This document shows, one piece after another, positions 46,585 to 55,355 of a stretch of DNA of 64,000 bases (within the stretch, counting starts at the first letter, position 1; every line of letters starts with the position of its first letter). The translations under genes and the position numbers were made by a program. The notes under the pieces were generated by a model that was not told the DNA's origin, did not search any database, and saw nothing but the letters and a program-made list of their open reading frames with translations. Location: the NCBI GenBank assembly GCA_002384935.1, contig DGCD01000018.1:124001-188000 (forward strand), read 5' to 3'. This stretch comes from Pusillimonas sp. UBA3987 (GTDB taxonomy: Bacteria; Pseudomonadota; Gammaproteobacteria; Burkholderiales; Burkholderiaceae_B).

Positions 46585-47292
46585 ATGACACGCAACCCGA
46601 ATGCCCCTTGGAGACACTCCCTGGTACGACTGTTAAATTTGCTGGGCGTAGTGGCTGCGCTTGTGCTGATTGCCAGTATTTCATTCGAGGCATTCAGTAA
46701 TACTGCTTTTTCAGGAGACACCGTTTACAACCAGATTCAGTTTGGCGTGTGCGTTTATTTCTCGCTGGATTTCCTGTTGCAACTGATTCTCGCGCCTGAT
46801 CGTTTGCGCTTTTTTGCCAGGAATTTTGTCCTGATTATTTTGTCGGTGCCTTATTCCTATCTGTTAGGTTATTTCTCTGTCGACCTTTCCAGTGAAGCGT
46901 TCTACGTGATTCATTTCCTGCCTATTATCCGGGGCGGCTTTGCATTGGCGATATTGGTGAAAATGGCGGTGAACAGCTTCCTTTCCGGATTGCTGATTAT
47001 CTATTTGGCCATCTTCTTCGCCATAGGCTATTTTCAGACCTTGATTTTTTACGCCTTTGAAGCAGGTACGAATCCCATGGTGAAGTCATATGCAGACGTA
47101 CTTTGGTGGGCGTCGATGACGGTGACGACAGTGGGCTCGAATATCATTCCCATGACAGCTGTTGGCAAAATCTGCACGGCCGTTTTGGCGGTGGTGGGTA
47201 TGACCACCTTTCCCATTTTCACGGCGTATATTACCGCGCTGGTTCATGGAATTAACGAGAAGCAGAAGCAATCGCTGGTTGAGTCTTCCTGA
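46585..47292 (+). CDS. Two-pore-helix type ion channel (potassium-channel-like) with unusual filter
   Basis: This 235-residue membrane protein has about six hydrophobic helices. Near residue 190-200 it has a pore-loop sequence SMTVTTVGSNIIPMTAVGKI between two helices, the place of the K+ channel filter TVGYG, followed by a final helix (AVLAVVGMTTFPIFTAYITAL). There is no voltage-sensor arginine ladder that I can see. Ion selectivity cannot be deduced, since Tyr-Gly are replaced by Ser-Asn. It is a single gene. Confidence 0.78.
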   Translation: MTRNPNAPWRHSLVRLLNLLGVVAALVLIASISFEAFSNTAFSGDTVYNQIQFGVCVYFSLDFLLQLILAPDRLRFFARNFVLIILSVPYSYLLGYFSVDLSSEAFYVIHFLPIIRGGFALAILVKMAVNSFLSGLLIIYLAIFFAIGYFQTLIFYAFEAGTNPMVKSYADVLWWASMTVTTVGSNIIPMTAVGKICTAVLAVVGMTTFPIFTAYITALVHGINEKQKQSLVESS

Positions 47293-47396
47293 TGTGACAC
47301 GTTACGTTTTAGTTTACGTTGAGCCTTTCAAACGATGTGGTTAATGGGAATGGCGTAATGTCATTTGTTAAATGGATAGTAGCTGGAGGGTAAGTG

Positions 47397-48074
47397 ATGG
47401 GGGAGACGAAAAGTAGGTTTTCAACTAGAGCCAAACTCAGGAAGATTATTTCAGAAGCATGGGTAAGCTGTATTAAGTATGACTACCCTCAGAAGGTAAT
47501 AAATGGTGAGCGAGCTCTTCAAGCTTGTTTCTACCATCGTTTGAAATTGGCTTTAGGTGGGGAGAAGTCTCCGAAGAGAACAATATTTGTGGAACCTAGG
47601 TTGGGTTTTTCAAACGGGAAACGGTGTTTCCCAGACCTTGTGGTATGTGACGCAAAGAAAGTCATTGCTGTCGTTGAGCTGAAATTTCTTCCACGGGGAA
47701 TGTTGATGCCTCGGGATGGGAAAAAAACAAATTACGGTGTTGAAAAAGATATCTCGACTTTGTCTAAAGTGGCAAGTTTTTTGAGTGCAAAGGCGAACGA
47801 GATGGATAGTGTCGATATGACGATTGTGAATGAAAGGTATCTTGGTACTGGAACTAAGGCTGAAACTTATCAGATATCAACTGATAGTTTGTTAGTTTGG
47901 GCAGGAATTTATAGTAATTCAGCTGATAATTTTGAATTAAACAGACCTTTTATTTTTGGATGTAATGAGAGTTTCGGGCGAAGAAACTGGTTAGAGCTAC
48001 ATTCTCTGACCAACTATGAGGCTCTTCCGACAACGTACCATTTAAGCTCCAATACCGCGAAGGCATCTGTTTGA
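47397..48074 (+). CDS. Orphan protein with PD-(D/E)XK nuclease signature
   Basis: I cannot name this 225-residue protein. Residues 65-96 contain VEPRLGF, then FPD (Pro79-Asp80) and VVELK (Glu94, Lys96) with a 13-residue gap, the PD-(D/E)XK arrangement. Glu39 in an upstream helix may be the extra acidic residue. I chose the ATG at 47397 with GGAGGG 6 bases before it. Codon use is clearly more AT-rich than in all neighbours, which suggests recent transfer. No methyltransferase or other defence gene is next to it. It may be a restriction-like or repair nuclease, but that is inference. Confidence 0.6.
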   Translation: MGETKSRFSTRAKLRKIISEAWVSCIKYDYPQKVINGERALQACFYHRLKLALGGEKSPKRTIFVEPRLGFSNGKRCFPDLVVCDAKKVIAVVELKFLPRGMLMPRDGKKTNYGVEKDISTLSKVASFLSAKANEMDSVDMTIVNERYLGTGTKAETYQISTDSLLVWAGIYSNSADNFELNRPFIFGCNESFGRRNWLELHSLTNYEALPTTYHLSSNTAKASV

Positions 48075-48113
48075 GCGGAACAGTCGGAAGAACATGATTA
48101 GCTTTGATGGTAA

Positions 48114-49403
48114 TTACATAAGCTGTATCAAAGCCAGTGATAGCGCAGGGAAAAACACCAAGAGCATTAATCGAATGATGTCTGCCCCGATAAACGGAAT
48201 GAGGCCCCGGAAAATATCTCGGAACGCAACGTTGGGCAGTGTGGCTTTGATCACAAACACGTTCATACCAATAGGTGGGGTGATCAGTGCAATCTCGGTT
48301 GCAACAACCACCAGAATGCCGAACCAGACCAAGTCGAATCCGTTGGCCACTACAATTGGAACGAAAAGAGGAACGCATATTAAGATAATGGCCAGTGAGT
48401 CGAGCACGCATCCCAAAATCAGAAAGACGGCCAGAATAGCGAAGATGAGTTGGTAGGAGGAAAGCCCCGCCTCTTCCACCCAGCCCAGCAAGCCTTCACC
48501 CAGGCCGGAGAAGGAAATGAGTTTGGCGAACAGCATGGCACCGAACAAAACGGTGTAAAGCATGACTGAAACAAACGCTGAATCAAGGAAAATCGCGCGA
48601 AAACTTGCCCTGCTGATACGTTTTTGCCAAATGGCAATAATCAAGGCAAAGCCAGCACCCATCCCGGCAGCTTCGGTGGCAGTGAAAATTTTGACGTAAA
48701 TGCCGCCGATAATTAGCATGAACAGCAACACAAACGGCCAAACGCCTTTAAGTGAGGCCACCTTTTCATGTCGACTTGTTTTCTCGCCGCGCGGCGCGTT
48801 CCCCGGTCGTAGTAACGCAACGATGTAGACGGCTCCCATATACAGCAACAAACCCAGAATGCCGGGGATAACGCCGGCAATGAATAGGTGCCCGATATTG
48901 GTTTGCGTCAGAATGCCGTAGATCATCAGGATGATGGAAGGGGGAATCAGAATGCCTAGTGTGCCGCCGGCCGCGATGGTGGCAGCCGACAAGCTATCTG
49001 AATAGCCGTACTTCTTCATACTGGGGTAGGCCACTTTCGACATGGTGGCGGCGGTTGCGAGGCTGGAACCGCACACGGCGCTAAATCCGGCACAAGTTAC
49101 GATGGTCGACAGCGCTAACCCGCCTTTAATATGGCCGAAGTAGGCATTGGCGGCGCGAAACAAGTCGGCTGAAATGCCCGAGCGCGACAAAATATTGCCC
49201 ATCAGAATGAACAGGGGTACGACGGCTAGTTCATAAGAGAAGACGGCCTCTTCAATCGTCATGGAGGTCATCGTGAGAGCGGTCTGCAAACCCATGTCGA
49301 CCGATAAGGCCGTAATGGAAACAGCGAGCAATGAAAATGCCAGCGGGACTCTTAGAAAAGTAAGAAGTAAGACCGCAAAAAGGGCCGAAAAGCCGACGAT
49401 CAT
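48114..49403 (-). CDS. dctM: TRAP transporter large permease subunit, DctM type
   Basis: The 429-residue protein has about 12 membrane helices with the DctM signature regions GNILSRSGISADLFRAANAYFGHIKGGLALST and GGTLGILIPPSIILMIYG. It imports carboxylates or related solutes using a sodium gradient, with DctP and DctQ. Its ATG overlaps the dctQ stop by 4 bases. Because dctQ is broken by an IS element, expression of dctM now depends on read-through from the IS or a new promoter. Confidence 0.93.
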   Translation of the reverse strand: MIVGFSALFAVLLLTFLRVPLAFSLLAVSITALSVDMGLQTALTMTSMTIEEAVFSYELAVVPLFILMGNILSRSGISADLFRAANAYFGHIKGGLALSTIVTCAGFSAVCGSSLATAATMSKVAYPSMKKYGYSDSLSAATIAAGGTLGILIPPSIILMIYGILTQTNIGHLFIAGVIPGILGLLLYMGAVYIVALLRPGNAPRGEKTSRHEKVASLKGVWPFVLLFMLIIGGIYVKIFTATEAAGMGAGFALIIAIWQKRISRASFRAIFLDSAFVSVMLYTVLFGAMLFAKLISFSGLGEGLLGWVEEAGLSSYQLIFAILAVFLILGCVLDSLAIILICVPLFVPIVVANGFDLVWFGILVVVATEIALITPPIGMNVFVIKATLPNVAFRDIFRGLIPFIGADIIRLMLLVFFPALSLALIQLM

Positions 49404-49657
49404 GTGTTTTCCTCGGGGGCGTTAAGCGGTGCGCTCGGTGGCAGCAACGCGGCTATTGCGCTGGCGAAGCAACTGAGGCTGATTAATGCGTAGAAGTAGC
49501 TGCGGGGAATCAGCAGTTCCTGGCTGACTTCCTTGATTTGGTTGGCATCGATGGTGGCGAAAATAAATTGATATCCGATTAAAGCCAGTATGACGGCGAC
49601 AAGCAATGTGGTGAGCCCGCGCCACCAGCGCATGGCGTTGGTCATGACGAAACGGTC

Positions 49658-49663
49658 GAAAAG
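49658..49663 (+). repeat. Target-site duplication, left copy
   Basis: GAAAAG, identical to 51609-51614 on the other side of the IS element. Removing the IS plus one copy restores the dctQ reading frame. Confidence 0.88.
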
Positions 49664-49741
49664 TGTCAATGCCGGTTGAAATCTGACCCACTTTCGTCGG
49701 AATCGTCGGAGTAAAACTGACCCACCCCGGCATTCCGAAAC

Positions 49742-50512
49742 TTAATTTTTTACCTTGATGTTTCCCGCCTTTCGTTTGTCTTTGAGCCGATAGCTTTCGC
49801 CCGCAATCTGCACGATATGGGCGTGGTGCAGCAACCGGTCAAGCAAGGCGGCGGTCAGGGTTTGATCTTCAGCAAAGCATGAAGACCATTGGCTAAAGGG
49901 CAGATTGCTGGTGACGATGATACTGGTTCGCTCATAGCGCTTGGCTACCACGTTAAAGAAGAGGTTTGCTTGCTCGCGCCCGAAGGGCAAATAGCCGATC
50001 TCGTCGATAATCAACAATCGCGGCCCTATGATGGCGCGGTTAAAGTACTGCTTAAGACGATCTTGTTTATGAGCCGTGGCCAACTGCATCATCAGATCAG
50101 CGGCGGTCAGGAAGCGGGTTTTAATGCCAGCCATCACAGCCCGGTACGCCAAGGCTTGCGCCAAGTGGCTCTTGCCCACGCCGCTTGGGCCGAGGAACAC
50201 AATATTCTCGGCACGCTCGATAAAGGTCAGGGCTGCCAGTTCTTGAATCTGAGCACGCGGGGCGCCGCTTGCAAAGGCGAAGTCATAATCCTCAATGGTC
50301 TTGACCGACGGTAATGTGGCAATCTTCATCAGTGCGATACGCTGGCGTTCAATCCGGGCGTCGTTCTCCATACCCAGCAAACGCTCCAGGAAATCGCTAT
50401 GGCTGGCGTCCTCGCGGGCGCACTGCTGAGCAATGGCGGGCCACTCACTGGCGATGCGCTCCAGCTTCAGTACATCACATAACTGCTCGATCCGGTTGTG
50501 TTGCAGATTCAT
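49742..50512 (-). CDS. istB: IS21 family helper ATPase IstB
   Basis: The 256-residue AAA+ ATPase has Walker A in GPSGVGKSHLAQAL (about 107-120), Walker B LLIIDEIGYLPFGREQANLFF, and sensor VTSNLPFSQW, all standard for IstB. It helps IstA choose targets and is needed for transposition. Its start overlaps istA by 4 bases (ATGA). Length is normal and the frame is intact. Confidence 0.96.
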   Translation of the reverse strand: MNLQHNRIEQLCDVLKLERIASEWPAIAQQCAREDASHSDFLERLLGMENDARIERQRIALMKIATLPSVKTIEDYDFAFASGAPRAQIQELAALTFIERAENIVFLGPSGVGKSHLAQALAYRAVMAGIKTRFLTAADLMMQLATAHKQDRLKQYFNRAIIGPRLLIIDEIGYLPFGREQANLFFNVVAKRYERTSIIVTSNLPFSQWSSCFAEDQTLTAALLDRLLHHAHIVQIAGESYRLKDKRKAGNIKVKN

Positions 50513-51522
50513 GCACGCACCTCCAACAATTCGTTATAGACAGACAGCGGGTGCTGGAAACTCTCCAACGGAACCGGCCGCTGAGACGCTGGCGGCACAA
50601 GGATGCTCTGGTGTTGCTGGGGTAACGGCAGCAAGGTCAATCTCTCTTCTTGCAGCCTCTTGGCGGGCCGCTCCCCGGTCGTACCGTGTAACCGTTGGTC
50701 GGCTACTTCTGTCAGCCATCGGCCAATATGAGCGTTTGCTGCTGTTGCGTCGAATCGCAGGCCAGCCTGCTTGAGCGTAGCAGCCAGCGGTACGCAGAAG
50801 CTGCCCTTCAGGTAGCCGTTAAAGCGTTCAACCTTACCCTTGGTCTTGGCCCGATAAGGCTGGCAAACACGTGGGATAAAGCCAAACTCCTGGGCCACTG
50901 CCAGGAGTCCGCCATGCCAACGATGGTGACCATCGCCATAGGCATCGCGCTCAATGATAATGGCACCTGCATTATCAAACAGCACGTGCTCGGGCACGCC
51001 ACCGAAATAGATGAAAGCCTGGCGCAGACACCCGAACCACGTATCAGCGCGTTCATCGGTGGTAAACCGAACCCAGCTCGAACGGCTGTAGCCTAGCGTA
51101 GCGACGAAAGCCAACAAAGGATCACGGCCCCGCCGGATATGCGTGAAATCGGCTTGCATCTGTTTGCCAGGCGGCGTCTCAAAACGTACAACCGGCTCGG
51201 ACTCCTGACGTTTGTAGCCGTTCAGAAACGCCTTGAGTTGAGTAACGCCACCGGGATAGCCGAGCTCGCGAATCTCTCGCAACAGCACGGCTGCCGGAAT
51301 CCAATGTGGCCGAGCAGCTTCAATTCGCCCGTGCAAATAGTCTTTATATGGATCCAGCTTAGTTGGCCTCGCATCACGGGGCCTGTACTGTTGAGCGTCT
51401 GCCTCACGCAGGTATCGCCTTATGGTGTTGCGCGAACAGCCCAACTGCCGGGCCATCTCCCTAATACTGACGCCTCGACGCGCCATTACCTTGATCTCCA
51501 CTGCTTGCTCCTGAGTCAACAT
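50509..51522 (-). CDS. istA: IS21 family transposase IstA
   Basis: The DDE transposase has 337 residues from the ATG at 51522 (346 if read from 51549). It has an N-terminal helix-turn-helix (GVSIREMARQLGCSRNTIRRYL), then the catalytic core with MQADFTHIRRG (first Asp), VLFDNAGAII (second Asp) and KGKVERFNGYLKGSF (Glu). It lies at the shorter end of IstA lengths but has all catalytic parts. Confidence 0.93.
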   Translation of the reverse strand: MLTQEQAVEIKVMARRGVSIREMARQLGCSRNTIRRYLREADAQQYRPRDARPTKLDPYKDYLHGRIEAARPHWIPAAVLLREIRELGYPGGVTQLKAFLNGYKRQESEPVVRFETPPGKQMQADFTHIRRGRDPLLAFVATLGYSRSSWVRFTTDERADTWFGCLRQAFIYFGGVPEHVLFDNAGAIIIERDAYGDGHHRWHGGLLAVAQEFGFIPRVCQPYRAKTKGKVERFNGYLKGSFCVPLAATLKQAGLRFDATAANAHIGRWLTEVADQRLHGTTGERPAKRLQEERLTLLPLPQQHQSILVPPASQRPVPLESFQHPLSVYNELLEVRA

Positions 51523-51608
51523 TATCGATGGCCAAAAAGCCACCATCATTGCCCAGATGGGTCAGATTTACTCCGACGGGGTGGATCAGTATTACACCGG
51601 CGCTAACA

Positions 51609-51614
51609 GAAAAG
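51609..51614 (+). repeat. Target-site duplication, right copy
   Basis: GAAAAG, the second copy of the six-base target duplication of the IS21-type element. Confidence 0.88.
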
Positions 51615-51935
51615 GTCAACGACCAGATGGCCGCGGGCCGACGTGAGCAAAGGCAGGCCCGAGAAAACGATGAGCGCCATCAAATGTTCAGTGAGGTCGT
51701 GCGCGCCGTAGATGGGGGCGCCGAAAAAGCGGCGTCCAATGACGTCGGCAAACGTCAGGAACACCATTGCAAGCAAAGCACCAATCAAAAATAGCTCGAT
51801 GGATTTTCGAGTTTTTTGCAGAAAAGAATGCATAAGGCTTTCCGAGAAAAATTTCGGTATGGCGTGTAGGCACGGGCAAAGAATGCCCGACCTTGTGGCG
51901 CACCGTCCATCTGAAGAGGGCGTTAAATCCAAGTC

Positions 51936-52967
51936 TTAGTTCTTGTTTTTCAGTTCGTTGTATCGAGAACGATAGAACTCTACCATCTCCATGGGATCGT
52001 CAATATTGAACGATGCGCTATCAGCAGCCCATTCGGCCACGACCGTTTTGTTTACCTCTTCGATATTGGCCATCAGTTCCGGCGATGGTGTGTTGAACTG
52101 GTGATTTTGCTCTTTCAGTTCTTTCAGCGCCATCTCGGTTTGACGGTCGTATTCGCTACCCCAAAGACGGGAAAAATGTTCGCCCGATACACTCATGATG
52201 GCTTTCTTGTCGGCATCAGACAGTTTGTTCCATTTGCCTTCATTCATGGCCAAGAAGAAGGTGGCATCGTAGAAGCCGCCGGGTATGAGCGTGTGGTGTT
52301 TCAACATATCGGCTGCGCGGAAGTTGATGACAGACTCAATGGGGTTCAAAGAACCGTCAACCACACCGTTTTCCACTAATTCGTATACCTGTGGCCCCGG
52401 TGCGGCAATGGGCACGGCGCCCATATCTTCAAGCAAGCGCTTTTGAATGGGTCCGCCCATGCGTATTTTTTGATTAGCGAGATCTTCCGGGGTGACGATA
52501 TTCTTTGTGCTGTGGTGAATAGCACCGCCGCCAAACATTCCGGTGCCCAGCAGTTTCACGCCTTGAAAAGTGGGCGTGTCTTTTAAATACTTTTGGTAGG
52601 TGTCCCACAAAGCAACCGATTGCGCCTCAGCGTTGTCGCCACTAAATGGAAACTCGGCAAACCATATGGCTTTAAAGCGGTCGGGTTCGTATGTGAAGTT
52701 ACCCCAGGTAATGTCGGCAATGCCTTTGCGTGCCAGTTCCCAATGTTGAGGTGGGCTGCCAACGGGTTTGGGCAGCATGCGAATTTTGACGCGGCCTTCG
52801 GTAGCTTGCTCGACGTCTTTGGCCCACACTTGCAAAATATCGGTGGTAATGAAGTGTGTGGGCGGCACCCAGTTGGAAAGCGTAAGCGTGGTGGCTTGTA
52901 CACCTGCTGCACAGCTAACCAGGGCAGCTGCGGCGATCAATTTGAGGGATTTAAGGGCTTGTCTCAT
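51936..52967 (-). CDS. dctP: TRAP transporter periplasmic solute-binding protein, DctP type
   Basis: The 343-residue protein has a signal peptide (cleavage probably after AGVQA, about residue 25), LSNWVPPTHFITTDILQVWAKDVEQATEGRVKIRML at the N-terminus, and the GGAIHHSTKNIVTPEDLANQKIRMGG and VDGSLNPIESVI segments of DctP-type binding proteins. The ligand is unknown; the neighbouring M20 hydrolase suggests acyl-amino acids. It lies upstream of the IS-disrupted dctQ. Confidence 0.93.
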   Translation of the reverse strand: MRQALKSLKLIAAAALVSCAAGVQATTLTLSNWVPPTHFITTDILQVWAKDVEQATEGRVKIRMLPKPVGSPPQHWELARKGIADITWGNFTYEPDRFKAIWFAEFPFSGDNAEAQSVALWDTYQKYLKDTPTFQGVKLLGTGMFGGGAIHHSTKNIVTPEDLANQKIRMGGPIQKRLLEDMGAVPIAAPGPQVYELVENGVVDGSLNPIESVINFRAADMLKHHTLIPGGFYDATFFLAMNEGKWNKLSDADKKAIMSVSGEHFSRLWGSEYDRQTEMALKELKEQNHQFNTPSPELMANIEEVNKTVVAEWAADSASFNIDDPMEMVEFYRSRYNELKNKN

Positions 52968-53015
52968 TGTCGTTATTCCTCTGTTGGTGAAATGAATGAA
53001 AGGCGTGATTTACTT

Positions 53016-54236
53016 TTAGGGGGATCCCACCGTTTTTGTTGAAAAGAAAAGCTTGACCAGATTGAGCCAGAATTCGGCGCCATATGACAAACAAGCGTCG
53101 TTGAAATCGTAGTGGGGGTTATGCACACTGCAGGGCCCCAGTCGTTGACCGTGCTCGTGGCCGTTGTCACCGTTGCCGATAATCAGGTAGCAACCGGGCA
53201 CTTTCTGCAACATGTAGGCGAAGTCTTCGCTGTTGGCCAGCGGTAACGCTTGTTCATTAACGTTGTTTTCGCCAAATGTTTGTTTGGCTGCTTGCTCCAG
53301 TAGTTTGGCTTGGGTTGGGTCATTAACGAGTACGGGGTAACCCAGTTCGTACTTGATGTTCACACTGCAGTTGTAGGCCTTTGCCTGATGTAGTGCCATA
53401 CCCTCAATTCGTTCACGCAAATTTTCACGGATTTCGGGTTGCAAGGCGCGCACGCTGAGTTCGAGTTCTGCCTGATCGGGAATAATGTTGTAGCTTGCGC
53501 CGGCGGCGACTCGCCCCACGCTGATCACACCCGACTCGAAAGGACTGAGGTTGCGCCCCACAATGGTCTGCAAACCCATTAGCGTGGCCGCCAATGGTAG
53601 GGTGGGGTCTTGTGATAGCTCAGGCATGGCACCATGTCCACCCTTGCCTTGAAAGCGAATGAGCACTTTGTCGGACGAACACATGAAAGGGCCTGGCCGG
53701 AAAAAACAATGGCCTACCGGTGTGCCAGGTAAGTTATGTAAAGCGAAGACGGCGTCGCACGGGAAAAGGTCAAACAGGCCTTCTTTAATCATGCGCTGAG
53801 CACCGCCGCCGCCGCCAATTTCTTCGGCCGGCTGAAAAATGATGTGGACAATGCCATTGCCAGTCAGCATACCTTCGGCATTCATTTGGGCCAGTGCTTT
53901 GGCCGCGCCCATCATAATTGCGGTATGGCCGTCGTGGCCGCAGGCATGCATTTTGCCGCTTACCTGACTTTGCCAGGGCAAGCCTGTGGCTTCGTGTATG
54001 GGTAAGGCGTCCATTTCAGCGCGTAAGCCCAGTTTGGGTCCTTCACCTGTGCCAACCACCAGTTTCCCAACAACGCCTGTTCCGGCCAGGCCGGTGTGTA
54101 CTTCATAGCCCCACTCATCCAGGCATTGCGCGACCAAAGCGCTGGTGCGTTCTTCCTCGAACCCCAGCTCGGGGAACTGATGGATAGCATGACGCCATTC
54201 TTTCATTGATTGCAGATCCAGTTCAGGAAATGCCAT
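53016..54236 (-). CDS. M20-family amidohydrolase (N-acyl amino acid / hippurate hydrolase-like)
   Basis: The 406-residue metallo-hydrolase has the binuclear metal motifs MHACGHDGHTAIMMG (about 102-116), FQPAEEIGGGGGAQRMI with the catalytic Glu, ALHNLPGTPVG, and the C-terminal ANSEDFAYMLQ. It would release amino acids from N-acyl conjugates in the cytoplasm. It is transcribed with the TRAP transporter genes (48 bp to dctP) and divergent from a LysR gene, so uptake and cleavage of one substrate is the likely plan. Confidence 0.92.
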   Translation of the reverse strand: MAFPELDLQSMKEWRHAIHQFPELGFEEERTSALVAQCLDEWGYEVHTGLAGTGVVGKLVVGTGEGPKLGLRAEMDALPIHEATGLPWQSQVSGKMHACGHDGHTAIMMGAAKALAQMNAEGMLTGNGIVHIIFQPAEEIGGGGGAQRMIKEGLFDLFPCDAVFALHNLPGTPVGHCFFRPGPFMCSSDKVLIRFQGKGGHGAMPELSQDPTLPLAATLMGLQTIVGRNLSPFESGVISVGRVAAGASYNIIPDQAELELSVRALQPEIRENLRERIEGMALHQAKAYNCSVNIKYELGYPVLVNDPTQAKLLEQAAKQTFGENNVNEQALPLANSEDFAYMLQKVPGCYLIIGNGDNGHEHGQRLGPCSVHNPHYDFNDACLSYGAEFWLNLVKLFFSTKTVGSP

Positions 54237-54371
54237 TTGTTCTCCTCGGTATCTTTTTTTTTATTTTTGTCGGAATCAGTGATAATTGAAAGACGTTGTT
54301 TTTGGGTATATGAACACTTTTTGATGTCACCAAGTTGAAGCATAAAGCCGTGTTCCCGTCGAGGTCGAAGA

Positions 54372-55280
54372 ATGAAACATCAACATGTGAAAGCATTCGT
54401 GCAAGTTGCCGATAGTGGCTCAATACGCGCAGCCGCGCGTGCCTTGCGAATCAGTCAAAGTGCGTTGACCCGTGCCATGAAAGAGTTGGAAGAGGATATG
54501 GGTGCGGAGTTGGTGAATCGAAGTTATCGTGGGGTCTCCTTTACAGATGCAGGAAAGGCATTGTTGGGGCGTGCACGCATGATTCTTGCAACAATGGATC
54601 GGGCCCGGAACGAAGTTCAACAAATTAGTGGTGGGGCCGGGGCACGCGTTTCCATCGGCATTACGCCGGTAGTGGCAACCACCATCTTTCCCGAAGTCTA
54701 TCGCCGGTTTGCGACGGCCTTTCCCGAGGCGCTTATGACATTGAAGGAAGGGTTCATGACTGAAATCATTCCCGGGTTGCTGGAGGGCGCATTGGATTTT
54801 GGGGTTGCTATCGCAACGCGCGACGAACTGCCGCCGGAATTGGTTTTTCTTCCGTTGTGCCCTACTCAACTTTTGATCGCTGGGCGCGAGGGGCATCCGT
54901 TGGCTGCAGCTAAAGATTGGGCAACGGTGTCAAGGGCGCGGTGGATTCTAAATTTAACTAACGGGAGTACTGGGCATCACTTATTACATTGGTTGGATCA
55001 GGCGGGGTTGCCGCATCCAACGCAAATCGTGCAATGCACGTCGCCATCGCTCATGATGGAAATGATGCGTCGAACGGATTTGGTCGGGTTTGGTCCTGAT
55101 CGACTGATGACCGATCCACTTTATAGTTGCGGTGTCGTTACGTTCGAGGTTGAACCGAAACCACCTGCGGCGACCTTGGGCTTGTTCAGGGTGCGTGGCA
55201 TTCCGTTAACACCCGTGGCACAACGGCTTGAAACCTGGATTAAACGCGCGATTAGTAACGACAATCGCGCCGATGTCTGA
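54372..55280 (+). CDS. LysR-family regulator of the hydrolase-TRAP locus
   Basis: The 302-residue protein has an N-terminal winged helix (HVKAFVQVADSGSIRAAARALRISQSALTRAMKELEEDMG) and an effector domain. It is divergent from the M20 hydrolase gene with 135 bp between starts, the classical position for control of that operon. The region between contains several AT-rich stretches but I could not define a T-N11-A box with confidence. Confidence 0.9.
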   Translation: MKHQHVKAFVQVADSGSIRAAARALRISQSALTRAMKELEEDMGAELVNRSYRGVSFTDAGKALLGRARMILATMDRARNEVQQISGGAGARVSIGITPVVATTIFPEVYRRFATAFPEALMTLKEGFMTEIIPGLLEGALDFGVAIATRDELPPELVFLPLCPTQLLIAGREGHPLAAAKDWATVSRARWILNLTNGSTGHHLLHWLDQAGLPHPTQIVQCTSPSLMMEMMRRTDLVGFGPDRLMTDPLYSCGVVTFEVEPKPPAATLGLFRVRGIPLTPVAQRLETWIKRAISNDNRADV

Positions 55281-55355
55281 ATCACACCGGCATCGCGCAG
55301 GCTGTTTGGTTAAAGTAGAACGAATGGCCGCCTACTGCAGCCATGTCAATCTATG

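Larger units (their letters stand above)
49664..51608 (-). mobile_element. Complete IS21-family insertion sequence inside dctQ
   Basis: The 1,945-bp element begins TGTCAATGCCGG and ends CCGGCGCTAACA, imperfect inverted ends of TG..CA type. GAAAAG (49658-49663 and 51609-51614) is duplicated on both sides. Inner copies of a CGTCGGAGTAAA-CTGACCCA motif lie near both ends (about 49704-49730 and 51555-51585 in reverse), as in IS21 elements with multiple terminal repeats. It carries istA and istB with a 4-bp overlap. All parts are intact, so it could still be active. It runs in the same direction as the dct operon. Confidence 0.93.
49400..51833 (-). pseudogene. dctQ: TRAP transporter small permease DctQ, interrupted by IS21-type element
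   Basis: The N-terminal part (ATG at 51833, MHSFLQKTRKSIELFLIGALL to VVDLF) and the C-terminal part (DRFVMTNAMRWWRG to PEENT, ending at 49400) are separated by 1,945 bp of IS sequence. If the IS and one copy of the duplicated GAAAAG are removed, the frame is restored across GTTGACCTTTTCGACCG and gives a typical protein of about 160 residues with four helices. The transporter is therefore probably inactive, unless another DctQ replaces it. The insertion falls in the loop between helices two and three. Confidence 0.93.
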
